Of a stretch of DNA of 64,000 nucleotides, positions 1 to 9,503 are shown one piece after another. Under the pieces are notes generated by a model that had not been told where the DNA came from, searched no databases, and was given only the letters and a program-made list of their open reading frames with translations. Source of the stretch: Candidatus Kapaibacterium sp. (GTDB lineage Bacteria; Bacteroidota; Ignavibacteria; Kapaibacteriales; UBA2268); NCBI GenBank assembly GCA_938031175.1, contig CALHGZ010000005.1, positions 62,001 through 126,000 on the forward strand. Direction: 5' to 3'. The position numbers and the translations under genes were made by a program. Position 1 is the first letter of the stretch; every line of letters begins with the position of its first letter.

Positions 1-410
1 TATTTTTTTTCAATGTAGATAGTATCGACTTTTGTTGCAATTGATTGTAGATTTGGATTTTTATCATCCCTTGGTATTATCATCATCAGAATTGCAGTGG
101 TTAATGCTGCTAAAAATCCAACAGAGAGATAACCGGATAATTTATTCCAAGTCAAGATTCTTTTTTGTGGAATTGGAATTGATGATGATTGATTGAGTGT
201 AAAACCGAGTGAACTAAAGATTTTGTTTTCTGATTCCTTTGAAGGCTGGAAAGCAGAAAAATCAGATTTGACAGCAGTTTTAATAGCAACCATCTGTTTT
301 AATTCTCTCCTCAATTCATCATTCGATGCAAGAGCTATGAAAAGTTGCTGTTCATTCTGTTGTTCTAATGAACCATCAAGAAAATCATGTAATAATTGAT
401 TGTAATCCAT
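1..410 (-). CDS. Probable anti-sigma factor, C-terminus cut by window edge
   Basis: This reading frame starts at the ATG complementary to 408-410 and runs off the window, so only the first 136 or so residues are visible. They show a short acidic N-terminal region (about 1-50, resembling the cytoplasmic sigma-binding part of small anti-sigma factors), a polar linker, one hydrophobic segment (about 91-112), then the start of a presumably periplasmic part. It begins 4 bases after the stop of the ECF sigma gene, with an AGG ribosome-binding element inside the sigma stop region, so the two are probably translationally coupled. Role as anti-sigma is inferred from position and layout; no zinc motif is visible. 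It could carry a large periplasmic or barrel domain like the second pair at 34973, but that part lies outside the window. Confidence 0.7.
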   Translation of the reverse strand, partial: MDYNQLLHDFLDGSLEQQNEQQLFIALASNDELRRELKQMVAIKTAVKSDFSAFQPSKESENKIFSSLGFTLNQSSSIPIPQKRILTWNKLSGYLSVGFLAALTTAILMMIIPRDDKNPNLQSIATKVDTIYIEKK

Positions 411-414
411 TTTA

Positions 415-990
415 TTACCTTTGTTTAGATTCCGTTATTTCTTTTAAATATGGAGATAAAATATTTTTAATTTTTTGTTTAGCTCTAAATACGCGTGTTT
501 TTGCATTGATCTCAGAAATATTACAGATTTCAGCAATCTCAGGATAAGATAAATCGTTGTATTCTCTCAAAATAAAAGCTTCGCGATAATCAAATTCAAT
601 TAAATTAAGAGCGAGATTAATCAATTCGAGTAATTCTTTACGTTCATAATTTTGATTCGCCTGGACATTAATTTGATAATTTTCTATCGGCAGAAATTCT
701 TTGCGATTCCTTTTTTGATTTAAGCATAAATTCCTGGCTATTTTCAACAGAAATCCAAGAATATTGTTAGAATTGTGATCAGGTTTGACATTTTTGTAAA
801 ACCTAATGAATGTTTCCTGGAAAACGTCTTCAGCATCTTGTTTATTGTTAAGCACCTTCATACAATAAGCATTAACGATAGGTGAATATCTTTTATATAT
901 TACATTAAATGCTGATTCAGCTTGTTTTTGATTTTCTCTCAAAAGCTTTACTAAATCACTATCCGGCATTGATTCGTAATTATTATCCAT
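415..990 (-). CDS. ECF-type RNA polymerase sigma factor
   Basis: A 191-residue sigma-70 family protein of the ECF class. Region 2 is seen around residues 30-70 (the DAEDVFQETFIRFY motif) and region 4 around 130-185 (FILREYNDLSYPEIAEI followed by a helix-turn-helix with a basic tail). There is no sigma 3 domain, as is usual for ECF factors. It directs RNA polymerase to a small set of promoters, normally when released from its anti-sigma partner, which is probably the gene 4 bases downstream. A divergent promoter-like pair (1021-1103) lies upstream, suggesting autoregulation together with control of the surface protein at 1182. It has the same length and similar region 4 as the sigma factor at 34408. 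Function class is secure; the stimulus is unknown. Confidence 0.93.
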   Translation of the reverse strand: MDNNYESMPDSDLVKLLRENQKQAESAFNVIYKRYSPIVNAYCMKVLNNKQDAEDVFQETFIRFYKNVKPDHNSNNILGFLLKIARNLCLNQKRNRKEFLPIENYQINVQANQNYERKELLELINLALNLIEFDYREAFILREYNDLSYPEIAEICNISEINAKTRVFRAKQKIKNILSPYLKEITESKQR

Positions 991-1020
991 TATTACAGCT
1001 TATTACTTTAATCTCAAATA

Positions 1021-1103
1021 ATATACACATTAAATGAAATTTTGATGCAAATATTCTTGAACTGAATTTTTAGTTGCAACCTTAGGAATTTTTATGTGTA
1101 TAT
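1021..1103. promoter_or_regulatory. Divergent ECF-type promoter pair (candidate)
   Basis: ATGTGTATAT occurs at 1094-1103 on the plus strand and again, inverted, at 1021-1030. On each strand the element is preceded by TTGCAAC (1074-1080, plus) or TTGCATC (complement of 1044-1050, minus) with exactly 13 bases between the two boxes. The AAC-like upstream box and spacing resemble ECF sigma promoters. One copy faces the sigma gene (start 990), the other the surface-protein gene (start 1182). The symmetry is directly seen; promoter function is inferred. Confidence 0.5.
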
Positions 1104-1181
1104 TCAATTGGAACAAAAATCAATTTTGAAATCGGTGCCAAAAAATAAAAATTAATTATTAACAAAATTTATGGTGTTATT

Positions 1182-3440
1182 ATGAAAAAATCCAAATTAA
1201 AATTAGGGTCGGTATTGCTTTTCTTAATATTGAATTTAATCCTTGATTCAACCGCCTTCTCACGGGACAAAATCGAAATTATAAGTGTTGACTATCCCAA
1301 TGACAGATTGAAAATTGAGTTTAACTATCATGGTAAAATTGAAGATATAGAAGGACTGCAATTTTATTTATCGAGCGGCATAAGCAATGACCTCAGCGAA
1401 TTTAAGCTGATTGCAGATATCAAAATTAATAACGATTCAATAATATTATTCAAAAACAACAAATCCTATGTTATCTCAATCAAGTTTCAAAATATTGATT
1501 TAGAAACGGGTGTCTATACTTTATTTATGCAAAGTTATATTGGCAGGGCTATAATAGGTACATCTAATTACTTTGTCTTCAGATCAAGCAAACAAAGTAA
1601 CAAAACTGTTAAATTTATATCTACACCTGATAAATATGCCTATGTTGGCGAGGAGTATGTTTACACAGCACGTGCTGAGTCTGAAAATAATGAACTTATA
1701 ATTTATGAACTTGTTCATAGTGATGCCAAGGTTGATTTTGACAGAAATACCGGTGTTTTTAAATGGATACCAGAAGATATTGGAAGATATAGATTTGTAA
1801 TTAGAGCATTTGTGCCAAATAAACCGAGCAATTCAGTAATCCAAGATTTCGAAATAATTGTATTTTACTGCAATGAACCTGCAACACTTAATCTTAAAGT
1901 ATATAACAATTTAGACAAACCTGTTGAAACCGCCTTCGCTCAGTTATTCTCAGTGGATAATTCCTCAAATAAATTTAGAAAAATTATTTATGACGCAATA
2001 ATTGATAATGGTGTTGCTGTTTTTGACAAAGTTGACAAAGGTACATATTACCTTCTTGTTTATGGTCGTGAATTTAGGAATGTGTATTATAAGGATGCAA
2101 CGGAAATAATAGATGCTACACCAATTGAAATTAACTGTAAAGATGTGCTAAATCTTGAAATGAAAATAAATCAATTCGATAATGACAATTTTTATTTCAT
2201 AAAAGGTCGAGTAACACGGGAAGAGTCAGGAGAACCAATACACAATGCTATGATTGAATTCATAGCAGTAGATGCTAATAGGAAACCATTCGGTAGAAAT
2301 TACTGGGCTTATACTGATGCAGATGGTTTTTATCAAATTTTAATTCCTGGCAAAATGTTAACTGTTATGAAAAATTTTATTTGCAGAGCAATTGAATTTG
2401 TAATAGATGACAAGACATCAAAAATTATTAATACAATCTATTACGATCAAAAAAAGGATATTTTAGAAGCTGATTTATTAGTTTTGCCTGGTCCAGATAC
2501 TATAGTTAATTTCCAAATACCTAAGCCTTATGACTATACCAATTCATTAGCCGGAGAAATTATTGACGAAAATAATCAGCCTCTAAAAGAAATCTGGATT
2601 GTTGCATATATGGTTGATGATTGGATTAACAATTCAAAAATTAAACACGGTTATACCATATATTCTAATACCGATGGCAAATTCCAATTTAATAATCTCT
2701 ACCCGGGGGAATATATTCTATTAGCTGTTGATTTAAGTAGAGAATACATACCAGGTTATTATAAAGAAGGGCAATTTCTTGCTAAATCCTGGGAAGAAGC
2801 TACAAGAATTGAATTGTCATCTTTTTCTAAAATCTCCGATTTAGTTCTCAAAATGCAAAAATTGCAAGAGAACATTGGAAATAGTAAATATAAAGGTAGA
2901 ATTTCCAAAAAACGTAATGGTACACTTGAGTTAAAAGAAACAACTCAATCTTTAGAGCCAATTTCCGGAGCAATGATCTATGCAATTGATAAAAATAACA
3001 AAATACGCAAGTTTGAATTCAGTGATAATCAAGGTAATTTTGTACTTGATCAATTAAGCGAAGGTTACTGGGAAATTTTATTTGACAAAATTGGTTACAC
3101 ACAAATTATAAAAAATATTGAATTATCTTCATCGGAAGTAAAAGAGGAAAATATATTACTTGAAAGCAAGACTACATCAGTCGTTACTTCGAATACTTCT
3201 TATGTATCTGTTTATCCACAACCAGCAAAAGATAAAATTAATGTATTAGTCGATGATTTAGGGCAAATTGTCAATATCAAAATAATTGATGTTTTGGGCA
3301 AGGAAATATTCAATCAACAATACCACTTTACGACGGGAAGCGAAGCAATTACAATTGCATTACCTCAAATTTCTTCAGGTGTATACATATTCTATATTGA
3401 AGGTAATCGGAAGGTTGTTTTACCATTGCTTATCAACTAA
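1182..3440 (+). CDS. Secreted T9SS-sorted protein with carboxypeptidase-regulatory-like domains
   Basis: A 752-residue exported protein. Residues 1-26 form a signal peptide (basic start, long hydrophobic core, cleavage probably after AFS). An Ig/cadherin-like beta domain follows at about 145-225, then several carboxypeptidase-regulatory-like (transthyretin-fold) domains at about 335-420, 455-530 and 605-655, recognisable by GEI/GRV...G.P...A.I patterns and DG.F/Y turns. The last 80 or so residues (VSVYPQPAKDKI..., VLGKEIFN, SSGVYIF) are a type-A T9SS sorting domain, so the protein is expected on the cell surface. The start ATG follows the 10-base promoter-like element at 1094-1103 by about 80 bases. 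A strong hairpin terminator follows. Ligand and function are unknown. Confidence 0.85.
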   Translation: MKKSKLKLGSVLLFLILNLILDSTAFSRDKIEIISVDYPNDRLKIEFNYHGKIEDIEGLQFYLSSGISNDLSEFKLIADIKINNDSIILFKNNKSYVISIKFQNIDLETGVYTLFMQSYIGRAIIGTSNYFVFRSSKQSNKTVKFISTPDKYAYVGEEYVYTARAESENNELIIYELVHSDAKVDFDRNTGVFKWIPEDIGRYRFVIRAFVPNKPSNSVIQDFEIIVFYCNEPATLNLKVYNNLDKPVETAFAQLFSVDNSSNKFRKIIYDAIIDNGVAVFDKVDKGTYYLLVYGREFRNVYYKDATEIIDATPIEINCKDVLNLEMKINQFDNDNFYFIKGRVTREESGEPIHNAMIEFIAVDANRKPFGRNYWAYTDADGFYQILIPGKMLTVMKNFICRAIEFVIDDKTSKIINTIYYDQKKDILEADLLVLPGPDTIVNFQIPKPYDYTNSLAGEIIDENNQPLKEIWIVAYMVDDWINNSKIKHGYTIYSNTDGKFQFNNLYPGEYILLAVDLSREYIPGYYKEGQFLAKSWEEATRIELSSFSKISDLVLKMQKLQENIGNSKYKGRISKKRNGTLELKETTQSLEPISGAMIYAIDKNNKIRKFEFSDNQGNFVLDQLSEGYWEILFDKIGYTQIIKNIELSSSEVKEENILLESKTTSVVTSNTSYVSVYPQPAKDKINVLVDDLGQIVNIKIIDVLGKEIFNQQYHFTTGSEAITIALPQISSGVYIFYIEGNRKVVLPLLIN

Positions 3441-3471
3441 AATACCATTAAGTTGTTATTCGATATGCAAA

Positions 3472-3500
3472 AAAGGCGGATTACGGTCCGCCTTTGTTTA
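3472..3500. terminator. Bidirectional hairpin terminator
   Basis: A perfect 9-bp stem (AAAGGCGGA at 3472-3480 and its complement at 3487-3495) with a 6-base loop ends the plus-strand surface-protein gene. On the minus strand the same stem lies in the last codons and stop of the convergent lipoprotein gene and is followed by a T run (complement of 3471 and below). It probably serves both genes. Confidence 0.8.
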
Positions 3501-3918
3501 TATATATTACTTCACCTTCATTCACTAATCCCCACGAAACCGTTTGTATAAGATTTTCATATTTGTCATACAAACGAATTGTATCACCATCATTTTTTAA
3601 TACGTTATCTTCAAGTGTAATAAGCGTCTTTTGTTCGCATCCTGCAAATTGTCCTAAAGGATTCAGGTACCATTTGTGCCCTGTGGAATTGATAATTTTC
3701 CATCCATATAAATCATTTGATGCGGTATCGAAATTTTTAATCACAAAATTTTCACCATTATCATCTGGACCAACTGGATTGGGTAATACCTGTATTATTC
3801 TGAATTTAGAGATTTTACTGCCGAAAGGTATTTCCCCACATACAGATAAATCCTCATCTAATGGATTATTGCAGGAAAAAAGTAAGAAAAATGAAATATA
3901 AAAAAATTGTCTAATCAT
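3481..3918 (-). CDS. Small lipoprotein with lamin-tail-like domain
   Basis: A 145-residue protein with a lipoprotein signal (hydrophobic segment ending LLFSC, Cys at about residue 16), so probably membrane-anchored. Residues about 40-140 read like a lamin-tail domain (LTD): a conserved Pro-Asn-Pro entry, FVIKN, LYGWKI, then NDGDTIRLYD and a final QTVSW strand. LTD domains are short beta-sandwiches found in exported bacterial proteins, often beside nucleases or T9SS proteins; none has a catalytic role by itself. The gene is convergent with the surface-protein gene before it, and its 3' end is part of the shared terminator. Domain call is moderate; biological role unknown. Confidence 0.75.
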   Translation of the reverse strand: MIRQFFYISFFLLFSCNNPLDEDLSVCGEIPFGSKISKFRIIQVLPNPVGPDDNGENFVIKNFDTASNDLYGWKIINSTGHKWYLNPLGQFAGCEQKTLITLEDNVLKNDGDTIRLYDKYENLIQTVSWGLVNEGEVIYINKGGP

Positions 3919-4095
3919 TTTAAAATATTGAATTTCAATTAGATTACAATATAGTTTCTTTTCGACAAAAATTAATAAGATTTAATACTAACATTGCGAA
4001 ATTTTTTATAAATTAACCTGTTATATAGTTAAAATCTTTAATAACAAGAAAAAAATAATGAATTTATAAATTTTTAATAAAGTTTAGGGGTTTCA

Positions 4096-7000
4096 ATGAA
4101 AAAGAAACTAGTGTTTTATATTGCTTTACTTACTCTCTGTACAACAGGGTTTATTTTAGCTCAAGTTAATAACATAAGCGATGAGAGGAAAAAACAATTA
4201 ATAAGAGATCATAATCTTTTTAATTCAGCGCAGGGACGTGAGTTTTTCATAGCAATTCCACCAAATGAAGAACCAAATTACCCGACAAATGTATTAGAAA
4301 TATATGTTACAGCAGCCAAAAAAACTTCTGTAACACTTGAATCCCAAGCAATGGGTGTTTATAAAACAAAACCAATAAATCCATTTGAAATAACAACATT
4401 CTCATCGGCTACAGGTGAACTATCATTTATGTGGGAAGTAAGAGAAAGCGAAAGAGTATTACAAAAGGGATTGAGATTGATTTCCGACCAGCCTTTATCC
4501 GTTTATGTTTTGAATGCTAAAACATACTCTTCGGAAGGATTTTTAGCTATTCCTACTTCAGCTTGGGGTAATGAATATTTACATTGCTCATATTATGACC
4601 ATAATGAAGTCAGACCTTGGGCTAGTGGTTTTATTGTCATAGGAGCTTATGATAATACCAAAATTCGTATAGAGCTGAGAGGAAGGGGCAAAGAATATGC
4701 AAAAACTTCAGGTGGAAGACGAATTGGAGAAACAATAAGAGAAACGATTTTCCCTTATGATGTTTATATGGTCAAAGGAGATGCCAAAACGCGTGGCACT
4801 TTCGATTTAACCGGATCGAGAATTGTAGCAGATAAACCAATTGGTTTAATATCTTTCCACGAACGTACACACATACCTGCATATAATATCTGGAATGGAA
4901 GAGATCATCTTGCAGAAATGATACCTCCCGTTCATGCTTGGGGGAAAAAATATATTACTATTGAATATAAAAGGGATAAAGGACAAGGTGACTTCTTCAG
5001 GGTAGTTGCATCGGAACCGAATACCAAATTTACATGTGTATATTATGATCTCCAAAATGATAGAGTTCTGGGACATTGGGGTTATACTATCCCCAAGGCA
5101 GGAGATTTTGCTGAATATCTTGAAGCACATGTCACTTCAGGAAATGACCTCAAGTCAATCAGAGGAGCTTCTATTTTCACTTCAGATAAGCCAATTCTTG
5201 TTATGCAATATTCATATTCAGCAGATTGGGATGGTGCAACTATTTTTGATCCATTTATGATTCTAGTGGTTCCAAGGGAGCAATATATACCTGCAACTGT
5301 ATTTCAAACACCTGCTAATAAAGCATTTGTTGATAATTGGTTCAATATTATTGCAGTTGGGGATACAACTGATCCTGAAAACAAGCTATTACAGTCCATT
5401 ACTCTTGATGGTAAGCAAATCCATGCTTTAGAGCCATCATTTCTTTTTAATCGAATTCCTACAACAGATTTATATTGGGCTAAGGTACGCGTTGAGCCAG
5501 GTGCACACGTTGTAAAGGGAAATACAAAGTTTGGTGGATATATTTATGGTTTCAGTCACTGGGATTCATATGGTTGGCCTGCTGCAATGGCAATTAATAA
5601 ATTAGATGAAACCGATACACTTGAGCCTCAACTGTATTTTACCGAAAATTGTGGTAATTATACTATACGAGCTACTGAACTAAGAAATGGTGCTCCGAAC
5701 GATGATCCAAGGCAGGTTGATCAAGGTATTGCAGATGTACAGCTTTTAAGTGGCAGCTATAACTATGACCTGGTTTTTACAACAAAACTTATTGCTTGGC
5801 CACCTCTTTATGAATATACATTCGAACTTAAGGTGCAAAATCTATATTTACCCGCTAAAGCTATTTTAGCGGTTACAGATCGAGCTGGAAATGTTGCTAT
5901 TGATAGTGTCTACTATGAACCAGATAATTTAGAGTTGGAACCTGCAAAATTGGTTTTCGGGGATGTAAGAGTAAGAACTGGTAAAGAAATAGAAGCAAAA
6001 TTAATTAATCGTTCAAGTTTAGAAGTCAAAATTGTCAATCTACAAATGAAAAAAAATACTGTGTTCAGAGTTGTCAAAGGTAATGAAAATATGCCGATAA
6101 TTCTTAAACCCGGGCAATCTCATAACTTAACTATCAGATATACCCCTACACGAGAAAGTAAGAACGAAAAAGACCTCGATTATGATACATTATTGGTTTT
6201 AACAAATTGTCTCGAATTTATTTTCCCTGCCGAAGGTAGAGGGGTTTTACCACGAATCTTTGTTGAGGATTGGGATGCTGGAGCTATTCCCGTTGGTAAG
6301 ACTGTCTGTAAAACACAACAAACAGGTAGAGGATTGAAGATAGAAAACCGTGGCACTATGGATTTAATCATAACTGAAATTACTGGAGTCAAAGAGCCGT
6401 TCATTCTTTCAAATCCGACAAATCCTCCGCTACCAATCAGACTAAAACCAAATGAAATTGTCTTTCTTAGAGAAATTTGCTTTACTGCTAATGATATCTC
6501 ACAACATACAATTGACGTGACTTTCCATAGCAATGCTGATCCTGAGGGGAGTGATAGTGTGAGTACCTGGATAGGTAGTGGTTTAAGACCCGGTCCCTAC
6601 ATCACTGATAAAAATTGGGAACGAAGAAGAGTGAGAACGGTAAATGATAGTGTCGTTGTCATTCGTAATGCAAGTGAAACTAAAACACCTGTTATGGTAG
6701 TTGATGTTAATTTAGAATCACCAAATCCAAATTTCAGAATCGATAAATCCCGAATTAAACCACCATTACCATTTAATTTACCAGCTGAAGATTCAAACGA
6801 ACCAATTAGGGAAATTGTAGTACCAGTAATTTATGAACCAATAGTTGAAGGATATCAAACTGTTAATATTATACCTGAATTCCAAGACCCGGGAATAGAA
6901 CCTGGTAGTGTTGTTGGTAAGCTTGAGGGCTTCGGTTTCTTACCCAAAATTGAGGTAACTGGTTATGAATTCCAGCCACCAATTTTAGTTGGAAATCAAC

Positions 7001-8373
7001 ATCCAGACATAGGTTATGTAACAATTAAATCTACAAGTGAAACTGCTGATTTATATATTCAAGAAATTAAATGGAATAATACTAGTTTGCATCCTGCTGA
7101 TTTTGATTGGGATATGACTCAAAATCCGATTTTAAAAGACTTTGTGATACCAATGGGTGAAAGCGTTAAAATACCAATAATATTCACTGCCAAAGGTGTT
7201 CTCGAAAGAAGGGCAACTGTTGACGTTATCTCTGATGCAGCACCGGGTCCAAACACTGAACCGCGTGTTACAACTAATGCAGATGTGATAGGTTATGGAT
7301 TTGAAACAGGTATTACAGTCACAAATATAGATTATGGTTCACAACTTTTGTGTGATAATCCTGTGGAAACATTCAGGGTAATTAATCTTAGTTCGACAAC
7401 ACCAGCACAGATTGAAAAATTCGAATGGGTATCTGGTGATGTATTCGCATTTGAATTATTAGATAATCCCCCGATTACACTACCAGCCAAGGGTTATCAC
7501 GACTTCCGTGTAAAATTTATTCCTGATAGACCGGGTAATTTTGCTGCACAATTAAGGATTTATAGTGACGTAAGCGACACGAACATTGTTATTATTAAAG
7601 GTTCGGCATTTACTGTTGATGTAAATTTATCATTACCAATCTTGCGAAATATGGCACCTGGAATGAAAACAGTGGCACCACCTTATAAAGATTTTCCGGT
7701 GATTGCCAGAAGTAATTATTGGGGATATGCTAATATAACCAGCTTCGTGATTGAATTGAAATATAAAAATACCTGGTTAAAATGGAACGGGACTCCAGGC
7801 AGTGAAATACGCCGAGGAGAAATTTTAGATGGAACCTGGACAGTAACAGGAGAAGAAATAAAAGATCCAATCACCGGTATTAGCACACTAATTATTCGTG
7901 GCCAGGGTACTTCGCCTATAAGAAATGATGGTAATTTAGTTTATCCAGACTTGCTTTTATTACTTGCTGATACCAATAGATTTATACCAGAGTTTGGTGA
8001 AATATCTTTTATGGAAAGAGATATTTGTGTTGTACCTAATACCAGCCCTGGAGAAATTGAATTAGCAACCTGTGTACAAGATTTACGTAATGTAGTATTT
8101 TCAAAATCTCAATTCTTCTTACAATCAATTGATCCAAATCCAGTTGGTAGCGAAGGATTTAAATTGAAATATGGAATTGCTTTCGAAGGACAAACCCGAA
8201 TTGAACTAGTCAATAGCAATGGTGAAATTGTCAAAGTTTTACAAGATGGTAATCAACAGCCAGGACATTATGAGAAATTTGTATCAACTTCAGATTTGAA
8301 TTCTGGAATTTATTTCGTTAGGATGTCATCGGGTATTTATAATGACTTTACACGAGTAATAATAGCAAAATAA
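4096..8373 (+). CDS. Giant surface protein: IgGFc-binding-like N-terminus, Hydin-type repeats, T9SS tail
   Basis: A 1425-residue protein with a signal peptide (about 1-22, cleavage near LAQ). Residues about 45-490 resemble the IgGFc-binding-protein N-terminal domain found in bacterial adhesin-like proteins (GREFFIAIPPNE, repeated references to ISFHERTHIPAY, SDKPILVMQYS). From about 600 to 1180 there is a series of beta-sandwich repeats of the ASPM/SPD-2/Hydin or choice-of-anchor-D type, each with an LNF/LVFGDV-like entry and a LPxxx..F.I.F.P pattern. The end (IDPNPVGSEGF..., SGIYFVRM, IIAK) is a T9SS sorting domain. Probably a long surface adhesin or stalk. It is followed by a strong terminator and appears to be a single-gene unit. 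Confidence 0.85.
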   Translation: MKKKLVFYIALLTLCTTGFILAQVNNISDERKKQLIRDHNLFNSAQGREFFIAIPPNEEPNYPTNVLEIYVTAAKKTSVTLESQAMGVYKTKPINPFEITTFSSATGELSFMWEVRESERVLQKGLRLISDQPLSVYVLNAKTYSSEGFLAIPTSAWGNEYLHCSYYDHNEVRPWASGFIVIGAYDNTKIRIELRGRGKEYAKTSGGRRIGETIRETIFPYDVYMVKGDAKTRGTFDLTGSRIVADKPIGLISFHERTHIPAYNIWNGRDHLAEMIPPVHAWGKKYITIEYKRDKGQGDFFRVVASEPNTKFTCVYYDLQNDRVLGHWGYTIPKAGDFAEYLEAHVTSGNDLKSIRGASIFTSDKPILVMQYSYSADWDGATIFDPFMILVVPREQYIPATVFQTPANKAFVDNWFNIIAVGDTTDPENKLLQSITLDGKQIHALEPSFLFNRIPTTDLYWAKVRVEPGAHVVKGNTKFGGYIYGFSHWDSYGWPAAMAINKLDETDTLEPQLYFTENCGNYTIRATELRNGAPNDDPRQVDQGIADVQLLSGSYNYDLVFTTKLIAWPPLYEYTFELKVQNLYLPAKAILAVTDRAGNVAIDSVYYEPDNLELEPAKLVFGDVRVRTGKEIEAKLINRSSLEVKIVNLQMKKNTVFRVVKGNENMPIILKPGQSHNLTIRYTPTRESKNEKDLDYDTLLVLTNCLEFIFPAEGRGVLPRIFVEDWDAGAIPVGKTVCKTQQTGRGLKIENRGTMDLIITEITGVKEPFILSNPTNPPLPIRLKPNEIVFLREICFTANDISQHTIDVTFHSNADPEGSDSVSTWIGSGLRPGPYITDKNWERRRVRTVNDSVVVIRNASETKTPVMVVDVNLESPNPNFRIDKSRIKPPLPFNLPAEDSNEPIREIVVPVIYEPIVEGYQTVNIIPEFQDPGIEPGSVVGKLEGFGFLPKIEVTGYEFQPPILVGNQHPDIGYVTIKSTSETADLYIQEIKWNNTSLHPADFDWDMTQNPILKDFVIPMGESVKIPIIFTAKGVLERRATVDVISDAAPGPNTEPRVTTNADVIGYGFETGITVTNIDYGSQLLCDNPVETFRVINLSSTTPAQIEKFEWVSGDVFAFELLDNPPITLPAKGYHDFRVKFIPDRPGNFAAQLRIYSDVSDTNIVIIKGSAFTVDVNLSLPILRNMAPGMKTVAPPYKDFPVIARSNYWGYANITSFVIELKYKNTWLKWNGTPGSEIRRGEILDGTWTVTGEEIKDPITGISTLIIRGQGTSPIRNDGNLVYPDLLLLLADTNRFIPEFGEISFMERDICVVPNTSPGEIELATCVQDLRNVVFSKSQFFLQSIDPNPVGSEGFKLKYGIAFEGQTRIELVNSNGEIVKVLQDGNQQPGHYEKFVSTSDLNSGIYFVRMSSGIYNDFTRVIIAK

Positions 8374-8396
8374 TTATTATACAGAATCAAAATTGC

Positions 8397-8429
8397 AAAA
8401 GGCTGTTCTTTTTTGAACAGCCTTTTTAG
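8397..8429 (+). terminator. Rho-independent terminator
   Basis: A 12-bp perfect stem (8397-8408 with 8415-8426) around a TTTTTT loop, with a T-rich 3' arm, lies about 24 bases after the stop of the giant surface-protein gene. Confidence 0.88.
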
Positions 8430-8479
8430 TTTAATTTGTATTTTAGCTACAGTTTTTGAGGCAATAAAGGTATTAAGTT

Positions 8480-9436
8480 ATGATTGGATTATGTATGATT
8501 GTTAAAGATGAATCATCTGTAATTGCACGTGCATTAGAATCAGCACTTGAGCATTGTAAACAACTAGTTGTTGTTGATACTGGTTCAAAAGATAGTACTC
8601 CACAGATCGCTTCAAGATTTGGGGCTGAAGTGCATTTTTATTACTGGAATGATGATTTTGCTGAAGTAAGGAATTATGCATTAAAATTGATGAGAACAGA
8701 ATGGATTTTAATTCTTGATGCTGATGAAGAATTAGTTCAGGATACATTTAAAAAAAACTTAGAACTATTTGCTGATAAAAGAATTGGTGGGATAAATGTT
8801 ATAATAAAAAATTTTCTTGGAGAAAATCTACAAACAGGAATAACTGAACATCGCTATACTAGAATATTCCGTAATAATCCACAAATTCGTTTTACAGGTC
8901 GTATTCACGAACAAATCCGTGAATCAATTGAAAGTCTTGGATATTTAATTGCAGAATCTGATATTATCATCAACCACTATGGATATAAACAAAATACTAA
9001 AACTAAAGCTCAACGTAATATTTCTTTGCTTGAAAGCGAATTAAAGGAAAGCCCTGATGATATCTGGTATAAATATCATTTGGCTGAGTCTTTATTCGCA
9101 GCGCGAAATCTTGAAAAAGCAAGGGAAAAATATCTTGAACTTTTTCAATCCTCTCTTTTAAATAAAGATTACTTTGAAATGACAAGAATAAGACTAGCAC
9201 AGATTTCATTAAGCAATGATGAATTAGTTAATGTTGATAAATATTTGGATTTTGTTTCAAGTAATCAAGATATCGAGGGTTTGCGACTTTTTGTAAAAGC
9301 CGCATCATTAATGAGTCAGCATAAATACCTTGAAGCATTCGATTTATATAAATGCGAATTAATCAAAAATTCAATGTATATCGATAAAGTTCAACTCGAT
9401 TTTATTTTATCAAAGGAAGGATTGTTTCGTCTTTAA
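8480..9436 (+). CDS. Family 2 glycosyltransferase with C-terminal TPR-like region
   Basis: A 318-residue cytoplasmic protein. The N-terminal half is a GT-A fold glycosyltransferase of family 2: IGLCMIVKDE at the start, VVVDTGSKDST (nucleotide-sugar binding) near 30-40, and the metal-binding DAD at residues 80-82. The opening motif is typical of the SunS/WaaE-like branch. Residues about 185-310 are helical with TPR-like spacing (YKYHLAESLFAARNLEKA). Donor and acceptor cannot be told from the sequence. It is preceded by a terminator and followed by lon after about 67 bases, so it could be transcribed alone or together with lon. Confidence 0.88.
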   Translation: MIGLCMIVKDESSVIARALESALEHCKQLVVVDTGSKDSTPQIASRFGAEVHFYYWNDDFAEVRNYALKLMRTEWILILDADEELVQDTFKKNLELFADKRIGGINVIIKNFLGENLQTGITEHRYTRIFRNNPQIRFTGRIHEQIRESIESLGYLIAESDIIINHYGYKQNTKTKAQRNISLLESELKESPDDIWYKYHLAESLFAARNLEKAREKYLELFQSSLLNKDYFEMTRIRLAQISLSNDELVNVDKYLDFVSSNQDIEGLRLFVKAASLMSQHKYLEAFDLYKCELIKNSMYIDKVQLDFILSKEGLFRL

Positions 9437-9503
9437 TATAAAATAATCATTTTAAATTAAAGTCTTATTCTATTTACTTGTTTTAAAAAGAGCTACATAT
9501 TAG

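Noticed and set aside
3494-3901. 135-residue plus-strand frame opposite the lamin-tail-like lipoprotein
   Set aside because: The minus-strand frame has a lipobox and a recognisable domain; this one has neither.
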